Counted from the stretch's first letter, positions 1 to 9,030 are shown. The stretch is DNA of 64,000 nt from Paenibacillus andongensis (GCF_025369935.1 NZ_CP104467.1:5401001-5465000); one strand, 5' to 3'. Numbers and translations are program-made. The notes: generated by a model not told the origin, from the sequence alone.

Positions 1-214
1 CACGATTGGAAACAGGATAGTCGTCAATGACGGGATGTTCCAAAATATCAATCAGGTGAAACGTTGCCTTTTCCACCGATTTCTTCGGCAATTCACTGCA
101 AATCACGTGTACGTCATGCCCAAGATCGGTCAGTCTGTTTGCAACCATTGCCGCATACAGTGTGCTGCCCGATTCGTATGAGAGTTTGGCGGATGGAATT
201 AAGCATATTTTCAT
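1..214 (-). CDS. Glycosyltransferase, GT-B fold (5' part of gene only)
   Basis: The gene starts at an ATG at 214-212 and runs off the left edge, so only about 71 N-terminal residues are visible. They begin MKICLIPSAKLSYESGS and continue with a stretch ending LGHDVHVICSELP. This is the usual first beta-strand, glycine/serine loop and 'LxxxGHDVxVIC' strand of GT-B glycosyltransferases (GT4-like). The start overlaps the stop of the aldolase gene (ATGA), so the two are translationally coupled and belong to one operon. The catalytic C-terminal half is outside the window, so donor and acceptor cannot be predicted. In context it probably decorates the product that the ABC-2 exporter of the same operon moves out. 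A sugar epimerase with a similar N-terminus is a less likely alternative. Confidence 0.6.
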   Translation of the reverse strand, partial: MKICLIPSAKLSYESGSTLYAAMVANRLTDLGHDVHVICSELPKKSVEKATFHLIDILEHPVIDDYPVSNR

Positions 215-1086
215 GACTTCACACTCATCGCAATTCTCCCAGCACTTTTAAGCAAGGTTTGGCGCTGGATCACCTTTTGCTTTATCGCCTCGCGTACATG
301 CTTCATGATGTTACGCGGTTTGATTTCATTCGGATTTTCAGCAAGCATCTTTTCCAGTGTGTTGCGGAAGGTGACGCGAAGCTCCGTTTCAACATTGGTT
401 TTGGTGATGCCGTAATTAATCACTTTCTTCAAATCCGCCTCGCGAGCGCCGGACGAGCCATGGAGTACAAGCGGAATGCCCAGTTTGGCGTTGATCTCTT
501 GCAATCTCTCAATATCAAGCTGCATCTCTTTTACTTTCATTCCGTGGATCGTCCCAATGGAGACCGCTAGCACATCTACGTCGGTCGCTTCTTTGAATGT
601 AATAGCAGCTTGCGGGTCTGTCATCATATCGGTGGAGATGGAACTGCAGCTCAACGGGTCTGCCGTAACGCCAACCTGACCGATTTCCGCTTCAACTGTC
701 ACATTGAATGGTCTGGCAAGCTCCACTACTTTTTGCGTCATCCTTGCGTTGTCTGCAAAATCTTTCTCCGAATAATCGATCATCACCGATGTAAAGCCAG
801 TCTTGATCGCGCTTTCGATGATCTCCAGATTATCCGCGTGGTCGAGATGAAGTGCGGTTGGAAGCTTTCGTATTGCCGCTTCGTTCCTCACGATGTCTAC
901 CACGTTTTCAATCCCGAAAAATTCGATGGCAGGCTGTGTAATCTGCAGGATCAAGGGAGACTGCGCTTCCGTCGCTCCTTCAAAAACCCCCATCAACAGA
1001 TCAAAATTGTCAAAGTTGAAAGCCGGAATAGCGTACTGTTTGGCATATGCGTCTTGCAGCAATTCTTTCATTGTGTATAGTGACAT
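211..1086 (-). CDS. Class II (zinc) fructose-bisphosphate aldolase family protein
   Basis: The frame is open further upstream, but the start at 1086 has GGAGGAG six bases before it and gives MSLYTMKELLQDAYAKQYAI. The 291-residue protein matches class II ketose-bisphosphate aldolases. HLDHADNLE carries the zinc-binding His, VEAEIGQVG follows, GTIHGMK carries a second metal-binding His, LVLHGSSG is the usual third His loop, and YGITKTNVET is the phosphate-binding end. The family usually splits or joins triose phosphates and aldehydes (fructose-1,6-, tagatose- or other ketose phosphates). Its place between an HprK-like kinase (22 bp upstream) and a glycosyltransferase (4-base overlap) suggests a dedicated sugar-building or sugar-breaking step rather than glycolysis. 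GHGSSGA-type variation (SS instead of the usual GG/GS) argues against a housekeeping enzyme. Confidence 0.85.
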   Translation of the reverse strand: MSLYTMKELLQDAYAKQYAIPAFNFDNFDLLMGVFEGATEAQSPLILQITQPAIEFFGIENVVDIVRNEAAIRKLPTALHLDHADNLEIIESAIKTGFTSVMIDYSEKDFADNARMTQKVVELARPFNVTVEAEIGQVGVTADPLSCSSISTDMMTDPQAAITFKEATDVDVLAVSIGTIHGMKVKEMQLDIERLQEINAKLGIPLVLHGSSGAREADLKKVINYGITKTNVETELRVTFRNTLEKMLAENPNEIKPRNIMKHVREAIKQKVIQRQTLLKSAGRIAMSVKS

Positions 1087-1108
1087 CGTTTCTCCTCCAT
1101 ACATGAAT

Positions 1109-2152
1109 TTAGTGAATGAGTTGATCTAACAGCTTAATAACCGATTCGCGCGCTTTCGGATTATGGATATTAACATTCAGGTAATAGGCAGGGATGGTAT
1201 TACATAGTTCTTTCAAGCCGGAGTCGAGAACGTGCATTGTTCGGGCCACTTGCTCCATATCGTTGTGAAAGTAATCGACGATATCTTCTTTCAGCTCCCA
1301 GTTACAGATGGCTTCGCTAAAGAGCTTGGCGTTATGGTACAGTACATCGGCGTTGAGCGGAGCTATATTCACCACGTCATCGGTTCGGTACTGAACCCAG
1401 AATATCGCCGAGATCTCCAATCGGTTGTTCGTAACTCTGCCATTCAGCCACTCTCGCGGATCGACGAATCTCTCCGTCCCGTTCTCTCGATAGCGAACCT
1501 TCGTCTTCATGCCCGAAACCATTTTTCCTTGTACGCAAGCGTGGGTATTACTTACCAATTTGGCTTTTTCCTTACACATTTCTTCAATCAGCACCGTCTT
1601 GCCCGAGCCGCCCCTACCCAAGAGCAAGATTGCTCTACCGTTCCATTCAATTGCGCCGGCCTTAAGATGCAGCCAGCCGTGTTGGATGCTTTTGACGGTA
1701 AGTAGATATTTGACCGCGAACGACCATACGATTCGGTTGGGATCAGTCGTAACGAACACCATCGCATCATCAAAAAGCTTGTAATACGCAGGTGCGCCGA
1801 AATGATGGCCGACGTAAAAGCCCTTCAACATAATTTGTTCCCGGTAGGTCGACTGCTCCCAATCTTTCATAAAATCTTTTTGTTCTTTAAAAAGGTAGAT
1901 GCGGAATCGATCTATTTCGCCGGATTGTTGATCGTTAGCGGATACCTCGCATATTAACCCATCTGAATCGGCAACAATACGGTCGCAGGTTAAATCCCTA
2001 TCGATAGTCATTATCTTATCGTCCATCATCTCACGTTCTACTCCCGCATCTAACAGTAAATGCGGCTCCCAATCACACTCCGAAAAACATTCTATTTCAA
2101 GAAAGTCAAACCGGAAACGTTTAACATATGGAAACTCGAGATTAGACAGCAT
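1109..2152 (-). CDS. HprK-like P-loop kinase
   Basis: The 347-residue protein has a Walker A loop GRGGSGKT at residues 179-186, preceded by LHLKAGAIEWNGRAILL. This is the arrangement of HPr kinase-like proteins, in which a hydrophobic strand and 'xHAxA' segment come just before the P-loop. The N-terminal 150 residues have no motif I recognise. True HPr kinases act on PTS proteins. Divergent relatives sit in natural-product clusters, for example the lasso peptide paeninodin cluster, where the kinase phosphorylates the peptide. The gene overlaps the transketolase C-subunit gene by 11 bases and is followed by the aldolase after 22 bases. Its presence with a nucleotidyltransferase and an ABC exporter matches such clusters, but I see no lasso precursor, B1, B2 or C protein here. 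The substrate is unknown; a sugar or a small molecule is as likely as a peptide. Confidence 0.7.
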   Translation of the reverse strand: MLSNLEFPYVKRFRFDFLEIECFSECDWEPHLLLDAGVEREMMDDKIMTIDRDLTCDRIVADSDGLICEVSANDQQSGEIDRFRIYLFKEQKDFMKDWEQSTYREQIMLKGFYVGHHFGAPAYYKLFDDAMVFVTTDPNRIVWSFAVKYLLTVKSIQHGWLHLKAGAIEWNGRAILLLGRGGSGKTVLIEEMCKEKAKLVSNTHACVQGKMVSGMKTKVRYRENGTERFVDPREWLNGRVTNNRLEISAIFWVQYRTDDVVNIAPLNADVLYHNAKLFSEAICNWELKEDIVDYFHNDMEQVARTMHVLDSGLKELCNTIPAYYLNVNIHNPKARESVIKLLDQLIH

Positions 2153-3077
2153 TCAAACACCCTCTCATCACATCTATGATGCTTTGGCTATCAAGACCGA
2201 AGTGTTTGCGCAATTCATCTTCTGTGCCCGTTTGCCCATATTGATTACCAACGGACAAAATCCTGAAAGTCTCCACCGTAAGACGTCCGAACAGTTTTTC
2301 GCTAACCAAGCTGGACAATCCCCCGGCGATAAGATGATCTTCCACTAGCACTACATGCTTAATTCCTTCCAAGTAGGTAAGGAGCAATTCACTATCCATA
2401 GGATGAATGCTTGGAATATGAATCAATGCAGCATCGATACCATTTTCTACCTTCACCTGTTCACAAGCGGATAGGCACTCATGAATATTTTCTCCCGTAG
2501 AGATCACCGCCAGCTTCTCCCCGTCTCTCAACTTGACGGGCTTGCTCAACTCAAACGAATAAGACGATGCAAAAATCGTCGGTAACACTTTTCTCCCCAT
2601 TCTTATGTACACCGGCCCTTGATGCTGAATGGCAAAGCGGGTCATCTCCCTCATTTCAATCGAGTCGGCAGGAGCCAGAACAACAAGGTTGGGAATCGCC
2701 CGTGCCAAAGCAATATCTTCAAAGCATTGATGCGAAGGTCCGTCCTCTCCCCCGGCAAACCCTACGTGCGTGCCGATGATTTTAACATTCTGCATGGTAA
2801 GTCCCACAGAATGGCGAACCTGTTCCCAACATCTCGGTAGAATAAACGAAGCACTTGAGCTAACTACAGGCACTAATCCGCAGTTCGCCATCCCTGCGGC
2901 AAGCCCTATGGCATGCTGTTCGCTGATCCCCGCCTGAAAGCTCCGTTCAGGAAATTCGCTGAAAAACCAATTCAGTCGCGTATGCTTCGCCATATCGCAA
3001 TCGATTGCGACAATTCTCTCATCTTCTTTCGCGAGATTGACCAACTCTCGGCCAAATGCATCTCTTAGGGAATCCAT
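2142..3077 (-). CDS. Transketolase, C-terminal (pyrimidine-binding) subunit
   Basis: This 311-residue protein is the second half of a split thiamine-diphosphate transketolase. SFQAGISEQHAIGLAAGMA holds the conserved Glu that activates the cofactor, GTHVGFAGGEDGPSHQ is the substrate loop, and the C-terminal part has the usual transketolase_C fold ending in a 'VGNQYGQTGTEDEL' segment. The N-terminal subunit is encoded just upstream with a 16-base gap, so the two form one enzyme. GGAGAGG precedes the ATG. Split transketolases are common in secondary metabolism and in carbohydrate clusters, where they move two-carbon ketol units between sugar phosphates. Together with the aldolase next door this suggests carbon-skeleton building of an unusual sugar. 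Reaction class is secure, substrate is not. Confidence 0.88.
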   Translation of the reverse strand: MDSLRDAFGRELVNLAKEDERIVAIDCDMAKHTRLNWFFSEFPERSFQAGISEQHAIGLAAGMANCGLVPVVSSSASFILPRCWEQVRHSVGLTMQNVKIIGTHVGFAGGEDGPSHQCFEDIALARAIPNLVVLAPADSIEMREMTRFAIQHQGPVYIRMGRKVLPTIFASSYSFELSKPVKLRDGEKLAVISTGENIHECLSACEQVKVENGIDAALIHIPSIHPMDSELLLTYLEGIKHVVLVEDHLIAGGLSSLVSEKLFGRLTVETFRILSVGNQYGQTGTEDELRKHFGLDSQSIIDVMRGCLNAV

Positions 3078-3093
3078 GTACGCATCCCTCTCC

Positions 3094-3897
3094 TTAGCTC
3101 AATTCTCGGTACGCTGATTCGATCTCCTCGGCTGTTAGTCCCCTTCCGTGAAAATCGTTATTATGCTCCATAAAGCTGATGCCCTTGCCCTTAATCGTTT
3201 TCGCCAGAATCAGCGTCGGTTTTCCTTCCACCTTAACGCATGCGCTACAGATCTCCCCGAAATCGTGTCCATCAATAATGCGCACATTCCAGCCAAGCCC
3301 TTCCCACGCCCGTTCCATGTCTACGAGATTGGCAGTGCCAAGTGTGCTTCCCTCCAACTGGTAGCCGTTGCAATCGACAAAAGCAAACAGGTTGTCCAGT
3401 TTGTATCTGGGCGCAAATATCGCCGCTTCCCAAATCTGTCCCTCCTGCAGTTCTCCGTCTCCCAATAGAGCGAATGTTCTGAATCCAACCTTTTTGCCAT
3501 GGATCGCCTGCCCTGCAGCAAACGACAACCCTTGCCCCAGAGAACCTCCCGCAAAATTGATTACATCTAGCCAATTCGGATCAGGATGGCCTTGCAACGG
3601 ACTGCCGAATTTCCTCATGGTCAGAAGCCACTCTTTCGGAATATAGCCCGACAAATGGAGTGTTCCGTAATAAACAGCCTCAGCGTGACCTTTGCTCATT
3701 ATAAATCGGTCTCTTAACTCCCAGTGAGGATTGGCGGGATCGTGCTTTATCACATTGGCATAAAGAGACAATAAAATCTCCACACACGAGAGCGATCCAC
3801 CGATATGACCGGAACCACTTCTGGCAATGGAATCAATGATCAAAAAGCGAAGTTCCTTCGCCAATTCTTCCAAATTAGTTTCTTTGGCTTGGATCAT
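3094..3897 (-). CDS. Transketolase, N-terminal (ThDP-binding) subunit
   Basis: The 267-residue protein carries the ThDP motif starting at LLGDGELQEGQIWEAA, with the closing Asn in FVDCNGYQ, and the transketolase active-site segments SGSGHIGGSLSCVE and MSKGHAEAVYYGTL. It lacks the middle and C-terminal domains, which are supplied by the following gene. The start at 3897 has a modest GGGGTG upstream. The gap of 77 bases to the ABC ATPase gene is the widest within the cluster, and base composition changes here from AT-rich (exporter side) to about even (enzyme side). It may therefore be the first gene of a second segment of the cluster, although all genes run in the same direction. Confidence 0.88.
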   Translation of the reverse strand: MIQAKETNLEELAKELRFLIIDSIARSGSGHIGGSLSCVEILLSLYANVIKHDPANPHWELRDRFIMSKGHAEAVYYGTLHLSGYIPKEWLLTMRKFGSPLQGHPDPNWLDVINFAGGSLGQGLSFAAGQAIHGKKVGFRTFALLGDGELQEGQIWEAAIFAPRYKLDNLFAFVDCNGYQLEGSTLGTANLVDMERAWEGLGWNVRIIDGHDFGEICSACVKVEGKPTLILAKTIKGKGISFMEHNNDFHGRGLTAEEIESAYRELS

Positions 3898-3974
3898 GGA
3901 AGCACCCCATAAACTGAGTATTTGAAATAAACAAAAAAAATTGGGATTAGCATACCGGTTTTATCCGCTATTGA

Positions 3975-4949
3975 TTATTTATAAAAGAAACCAACTGCAT
4001 CTTCGATGTCGGGTTCTTTTAACTGTATATCTAGGATCTCATTATCCTTTGATAAGATATTAAGAACTTCAGCTACTTTAATTTCATCTTTATTAAAACT
4101 GATGACCATTCTGTTTTCATAGCTTTCTATAATTTTGAAACGAGGATCGTTTATTAAGACATCATCTCGTGTAAACTCTACAATGACTTGGTGACCTAAA
4201 CTGTACTTATTTTTAAAATGGTTAATTGATCCATCATATACGATTTCACCGCTATGAATAGTAATAATTCGATTGCAAATCTGCTCAATATCATCCATAT
4301 CATGTGTTGTTAATATAACCGTTATTTTTTTCTCTCTATTAATTTCCTTAATGAATGTCCTTATTTTCTGCTTAACAACTACATCAAGGCCTATGGTAGG
4401 CTCGTCCAGATAAAGTATTTCTGGATTATGTAACAAAGCCACTACGAGTTCAGCTCGCATTCTTTGTCCTAAACTCAATTGTCTAACAGGAGTCCTTAAA
4501 AAGGACGTCATTCCCAATAATTCGACATAAAAGTTCACATTATCCTTAAAGTCCTTATCAGGAATTTTGTATATCTTCTTATATAGGTCGAATGTCTCTT
4601 CCATTGGCAAATTCCAATATAACTGTGATCTTTGACCAAACACCACACCTATTTTCTTAGCATTTTCTTTACGATTTTCATAAGGAATTATTCCGTTAAT
4701 CATTATGGAACCTGAAGAAGGAACTAAAATTCCTGAAAGCATTTTGATCGTCGTGGATTTTCCGGCTCCATTAGCTCCAATGTAACCAACTATCTCTCCT
4801 TTTTTTATGTTAAAGGAAATATCATTCACTGCTTTTTTTATAACGTACTTATTTTGGAAAAGCGATTGAATGGATTTGTAAAGACCTTTTTGTCTTTCAT
4901 GAATTTTAAAATCTTTGGATACTTTTTTTACTTCAATAATATTTTCCAT
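3975..4949 (-). CDS. ABC transporter ATP-binding protein (ABC-2 exporter)
   Basis: All ATPase motifs are present in the 324-residue protein: Walker A GANGAGKST, Q-loop in FGQRSQLYW, signature LSLGQRMRAEL, Walker B ILYLDEPTIGLD and the H-loop TTHDMDD. A roughly 80-residue C-terminal extension follows the ATPase domain, as is usual for this exporter class (COG4586-like). The two permeases are encoded directly upstream with gaps of about 20 and 4 bases. The three genes should form one complete exporter, two different permeases with an ATPase dimer. Such systems are found with nucleotidyltransferases and HprK-like kinases in peptide and sugar clusters. The substrate is unknown. The gene is strongly AT-rich compared with the flanking genes. 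Confidence 0.9.
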   Translation of the reverse strand: MENIIEVKKVSKDFKIHERQKGLYKSIQSLFQNKYVIKKAVNDISFNIKKGEIVGYIGANGAGKSTTIKMLSGILVPSSGSIMINGIIPYENRKENAKKIGVVFGQRSQLYWNLPMEETFDLYKKIYKIPDKDFKDNVNFYVELLGMTSFLRTPVRQLSLGQRMRAELVVALLHNPEILYLDEPTIGLDVVVKQKIRTFIKEINREKKITVILTTHDMDDIEQICNRIITIHSGEIVYDGSINHFKNKYSLGHQVIVEFTRDDVLINDPRFKIIESYENRMVISFNKDEIKVAEVLNILSKDNEILDIQLKEPDIEDAVGFFYK

Positions 4950-4969
4950 GTTCTATTACCTACTCCATT

Positions 4970-5773
4970 CTAAGATCCTGTACTCTTGTAATTATTAATT
5001 CCTACTAACCAAAGAGCATAGGCAATCACGGAAAGTACTATACCGACAACCGGAGCCATAAATTGAAATAGTGGGTGAAAGAGCAGGAAATCATTTTTGT
5101 TGAGAAAAAATTGTGCCGGATAAAAATTTATAAAAGCATATGGAAGAACAAACGTCAGTAAAATTTGAATGAATGTTGGATAAATAGAAATAGGATATCT
5201 TATAAAATTCTTCATTTGAAAAAATAATACGTCTTTAAGACTGCTATTTTCTACCACCCAGAATGATGGAATGGCTGTTAATAACAAAGCTGCTCCTTGT
5301 ATTAAAGCCCCGCTCAGAATAACAATTATGAAGAAGAGAATGTGAATAAGAGACATAGAAATATTTAAATTTGATAGTGCTATAACCATTGCGACGATAG
5401 ACAATAGTAGGTGGCTAATATACCCTGAATTAAATTCTCTGCATACCAGATACAGGAAATTATTTAATGGTTTTGTCAGAACCTCGTCAAAAGTACCATC
5501 CTTAATCATCATTGAAAGTCTAGAACTTGGGCTGGCTAAGAAGAAGCTTGCTAAAGCATATGAACAAAGATTAAACGCATATAAAAGTAGAACCTCATAG
5601 GAACCCCAACCATTAATTTCATTAAATTTATTAATAATTATCCATAACAAAAAAAATTCTGCTCCGTAAGATGCTAATTGAGCCATCAATCCAAGTGTAA
5701 AAGCCTTCTTATACTGAAGTATCCCTAATAATTGGATCTTAATAAATTCAAAATATAAGGAAACATACTGCAT
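4970..5773 (-). CDS. ABC-2 type permease (COG3694-like)
   Basis: The 267-residue protein has about six hydrophobic segments, for example LGLMAQLASYGAEFFLLWII near the N-terminus and a long pair near residues 185-255. It belongs to the ABC-2 permease group with an early cytoplasmic loop ending in 'LTKPLNNFLY'. The start at 5773 has GGAGGG seven bases before it. It follows the other permease gene with a 4-base gap and precedes the ATPase gene, so it is one half of a heterodimeric channel. It is AT-rich, like its neighbours. Confidence 0.82.
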   Translation of the reverse strand: MQYVSLYFEFIKIQLLGILQYKKAFTLGLMAQLASYGAEFFLLWIIINKFNEINGWGSYEVLLLYAFNLCSYALASFFLASPSSRLSMMIKDGTFDEVLTKPLNNFLYLVCREFNSGYISHLLLSIVAMVIALSNLNISMSLIHILFFIIVILSGALIQGAALLLTAIPSFWVVENSSLKDVLFFQMKNFIRYPISIYPTFIQILLTFVLPYAFINFYPAQFFLNKNDFLLFHPLFQFMAPVVGIVLSVIAYALWLVGINNYKSTGS

Positions 5774-5777
5774 TTAT

Positions 5778-6566
5778 TTACCCTCCATGTACTATCACCT
5801 TTCTTTGCACTCTTTTCCAAATTAATCTCTCTACACAAAATAAAATTAAAACCCAGAGTAACTGAGCGAACAACAACGATAAGGTATGTAATAGTGTGTA
5901 TTTTCCGAGAAATATTGAAATTGGTTCATAAAAAATTAATCTTAAAGGCAAATAGTTGCAAATCTGAATGAGCCAGTTTGGATAGAACCATATTGGAATT
6001 GTGGATCCTGAAAAAAGTTCAAAAATAGCTCCCACAATAAATGGAATGTACCAAGAAGTTTCTAACCAGAACGCAAACAAACCAATTATAAATTTAATTA
6101 GAAACGCTATAAATACAGCAAATATTAGACTTAAAACAAAAAATATAAAATTGATATTACTAACATTTATTTGCAGACGATAGTAGATTGAAAAGAATAA
6201 GAAAGATGGTAAAAATATAAAAATTAAATGAAATAAATTGTTACCGACATCTTCTGCGAACATATAATTTCTGAAATGAATTGGTTTTGTGAAATCAGAT
6301 AGGATGGTTCCTTTTTCGATTTTTTCACCAGTTTTATTGCCAGCTTCTGATCTTGTAATATTAAAAATAAAAGAAGAAATTAGTACATAAATAATCATTT
6401 CGTTTAAATTAGATTCGCCAGTTACATTGTTTTTATATAGTGCAGTCCACACATTAATCTGAATAAGAATCATGATAAAACCAGCTAAAACAGAAGTGAC
6501 AAAATTAAATTTATAAACATATTTCTCCATAAAAGATAATTTGAAAAATTTCAAGTAAAGGCTCAA
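5778..6566 (-). CDS. ABC-2 type permease (COG4587-like)
   Basis: This 262-residue integral membrane protein has about six hydrophobic helices and the segment 'LSDFTKPIHFRNYMFAEDVG' typical of the second permease of this exporter family. The start is a TTG at 6566-6564 that overlaps the TGA stop of the nucleotidyltransferase gene (TTGA); GAGG lies seven bases before it. An ATG start exists only 12 codons later, inside the first helix region. The overlap implies translational coupling with the nucleotidyltransferase. Confidence 0.82.
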   Translation of the reverse strand: MSLYLKFFKLSFMEKYVYKFNFVTSVLAGFIMILIQINVWTALYKNNVTGESNLNEMIIYVLISSFIFNITRSEAGNKTGEKIEKGTILSDFTKPIHFRNYMFAEDVGNNLFHLIFIFLPSFLFFSIYYRLQINVSNINFIFFVLSLIFAVFIAFLIKFIIGLFAFWLETSWYIPFIVGAIFELFSGSTIPIWFYPNWLIQICNYLPLRLIFYEPISIFLGKYTLLHTLSLLFAQLLWVLILFCVERLIWKRVQRKVIVHGG

Positions 6567-8011
6567 GAGTTTGCCTCATTTCGTAAAATGATCATCGGTA
6601 TATAACAATTCACCTCATTCTCTCTTTCATGCTTTTCAATAAAAATATTCATTCCTAGCTTGTTATTCTCAAGTAAATAGTCACTCAACTCATTGTTAGG
6701 TATTATGAACTCAGCTACCAGTGTTTTGCACTTTTCGTTATAGACAAGACTTCCGTAACTATTTTGAACCCCAAAGCTCTTTTGTCTATCTTCACAACCG
6801 AATAATGTTATTTTTTTATTCATATTTTCAAAATTAAAATTAATGATATCCTTCTCATGAATGTTTTCAACATCGTTTATAATCACTTGAACAAGAAGAT
6901 CGTTCGTCCATTCAACTTTTAAAATCACCTGCTTTTGATTGTTATTCCTTGCTATATAATGTGCATGTGATACTGAGTCTAAATTTCCAAATACATCAAG
7001 ATGTAGTATATTATCACTTTTCAACTGTATAGGAGCTGCTCCTAAAGTTGATAAAACGTTTTCAAATGAAGTATCAAAAACAGTTTTAATTAAATCATTT
7101 GGAATGAACCACTTATTGAATCCCCAAGACAATACCTTTGGAAACCATCTTAGATTTGTCTTGGTGTCCACTATACTTACTTGATAAATCTGTTGTAAAA
7201 GGGTATTAACAAATTCCACGCTGTGGTTAGCATGATATTTTTTAGTGAGTTCCAAGAATTTAGTAGCATTAAAGTTGGGTTCTTGTAGTAACAAGTATAC
7301 CTCTACCAAGTTAATCAACTTGAAATGAGGGACTTCATCACCACTTGTAATATAGTCTCTAAACATTGATGTACACAAAATAATTAACGACATATTTACA
7401 TCAGGAATTAAAACGTTTTCGAATAACTTAATTGAATTTTGAACAAGGTCGCTATAAGAAATTTCTCCAGCGAATAAAATTCCTTTGCCGGTTGTCATTT
7501 TATTTTCTCTAGAAATATTGTTAATATCTGCGGGATATGAAATCACGGGAACAAACTTATGTAGATCAATTAAGATATTGTTTCTTTGAAGCTCTGAAAG
7601 TTCGTGCCCTGTTTCTGTTTTCTTCTCATCAAATCCTTGAGCTAGTAATGCATCTCTAAGTGCAATCGGATCATACGATAGTAGATCAATATCCGACGCA
7701 CCCCTGAGAAGAACCCTTCCATTAGTTATGTGGTGATTGCTAAACCCCTTAACAACTACTACTGGTTGCTCTAAGCTTTGTTGTAGTTCCTTAAGAAAGG
7801 ATATTGATGCATTATAGTGATTCGTAATTTCTTGTATTTGCTTCTCGAGCTGTGGAATCTCTTTATCCATAATTTTTTTAAAATATGGTTGGAGATTGTG
7901 TTTCTTAATACACGACAGTAAATACTCTATGTTTTTACCACCATCTTCTTCTTTTTCATTACTAAGTTTTACTGATTTCATTAGCTTGTGTACTAATAAC
8001 AATTCGTCCAT
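6563..8011 (-). CDS. Nucleotidyltransferase family protein (PF14907-like)
   Basis: The open frame extends to 8053, but the ATG at 8011 has GGGAGGT five bases upstream and gives a 482-residue protein beginning MDELLLVHKLMKSVKL. The segment VVVKGFSNHHI, followed by VLLRGASDIDLL, is the Gly...Asp-x-Asp active-site pattern of the NTP_transf_5 family. In that family the two acidic residues bind metal for nucleotidyl transfer. The rest is an alpha-helical body and a beta-rich C-terminal 130 residues with no motif I recognise. Members occur next to HprK-like kinases and ABC exporters in peptide and polysaccharide clusters, and the partners here are the same. It is the first gene of the operon. Its true substrate is unknown. 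Confidence 0.72.
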   Translation of the reverse strand: MDELLLVHKLMKSVKLSNEKEEDGGKNIEYLLSCIKKHNLQPYFKKIMDKEIPQLEKQIQEITNHYNASISFLKELQQSLEQPVVVVKGFSNHHITNGRVLLRGASDIDLLSYDPIALRDALLAQGFDEKKTETGHELSELQRNNILIDLHKFVPVISYPADINNISRENKMTTGKGILFAGEISYSDLVQNSIKLFENVLIPDVNMSLIILCTSMFRDYITSGDEVPHFKLINLVEVYLLLQEPNFNATKFLELTKKYHANHSVEFVNTLLQQIYQVSIVDTKTNLRWFPKVLSWGFNKWFIPNDLIKTVFDTSFENVLSTLGAAPIQLKSDNILHLDVFGNLDSVSHAHYIARNNNQKQVILKVEWTNDLLVQVIINDVENIHEKDIINFNFENMNKKITLFGCEDRQKSFGVQNSYGSLVYNEKCKTLVAEFIIPNNELSDYLLENNKLGMNIFIEKHERENEVNCYIPMIILRNEANS

Positions 8012-8053
8012 AACTACCTCCCATTTTCTAATCCAGCTGTACTTCGCTAACAC

Positions 8054-9030
8054 TTTATAACATTAATCCAAATTATTATAAATTATTTCCATAATCCCCC
8101 TTGTAAATGAATGGATAATAATCATTCTATATTGTAATTAATGACTAAACTACCTTGAAAATTGGTTATGATATCATGCGATAATTAGCTAAAGTTTAAC
8201 TTAAGTTTTTCTTACTAATCAGGTAGGCTCTTAAAGCTCTGTCCGTCGAATAAGAATGTACTTCTATACTAATTTGGATGAATCCTGTCATTGGTCGAAT
8301 CCTGCACTGCTGTCTGGCTTACATCCGCACCGGGTGTGGCTTGGCCAACATAGGACCAATCTTTCAAAATTGTTTTTCCGAAATTACATCCCAGGTTTGG
8401 CTGCCAAATATCATGATGAAGAAGTGAGAACCGGCATTCTATTATTATTGCTGAGTCTTTTTACTGCGTACATGATATACTTTCGTCAATTCGTTGACAG
8501 AGATCAGATTCAACAGTCCCCCCCCCCTTTCCTATATTTACATGTTCAGCCGTGTCGAGCCATGGATCAGCCAAATGTAGAAAACCGCCCGTCATCCGAA
8601 CCTGTATAGCAAGCTGTCGGGGACGGGTACATTTTTTTTCCGGAAGGGGTACATTTCCTTCACACAACATAAAAACGGCTTCGCCGTTGGCGAAACCGTG
8701 GTTTCTAAGGTCAAAATATCACCGAAGATTATTTCTCCGTTGTATTTCTGAACATGCTCGGGGATGCTCCTTTGTTTAACAGCTGAGCCCCAAGCATGTA
8801 TAGAGGATTTATTATATTCCTGTATACGTGACGGCCTTGTATTCAATTTCCCAATATAGGTAGTTAGAAGTGTCGGAGTGATCAAGACAGTACTTCTTAC
8901 TCATCTGTGGTTCTGTCTGGCTTCATGCCTTTCTAACTCGACTACTTTCTCTTTGTTTTTGGGTAACTCAAAGAAGCCATCTAAATTACTGGTCGCTTGG
9001 AAATAGTAGGTTCACTTGGTTCTTAAATGA
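8054..9030. other. Intergenic region without a recognisable gene
   Basis: The first 200 bases upstream of the nucleotidyltransferase gene are AT-rich and should hold the promoter of the 8011-1 operon. A weak candidate on the minus strand is TTCAAG and TACAAT with a 17-base spacer near 8130-8160. No precursor peptide gene was found; the only minus-strand ATG with a G-rich upstream stretch gives nine codons. The rest contains short overlapping frames that look random, a run of ten C at 8518-8527, two GGGTACATTT-type motifs at about 8628-8660 and a small hairpin (AACGGC...GCCGTT) near 8671-8685. These may be remains of mobile or REP-like DNA. Confidence 0.5.

Noticed and set aside
6563-8250. Lasso peptide or other RiPP precursor beside the nucleotidyltransferase
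   Set aside because: Both strands of 8012-8250 were read; only very short frames were found, and no cyclase, protease or leader-binding protein is present in the visible cluster.
8256-8609. Plus-strand open frame of 117 codons
   Set aside because: No ribosome site, unusual composition, runs through a run of ten C and resembles no family I know; it looks like a chance frame in decayed DNA.
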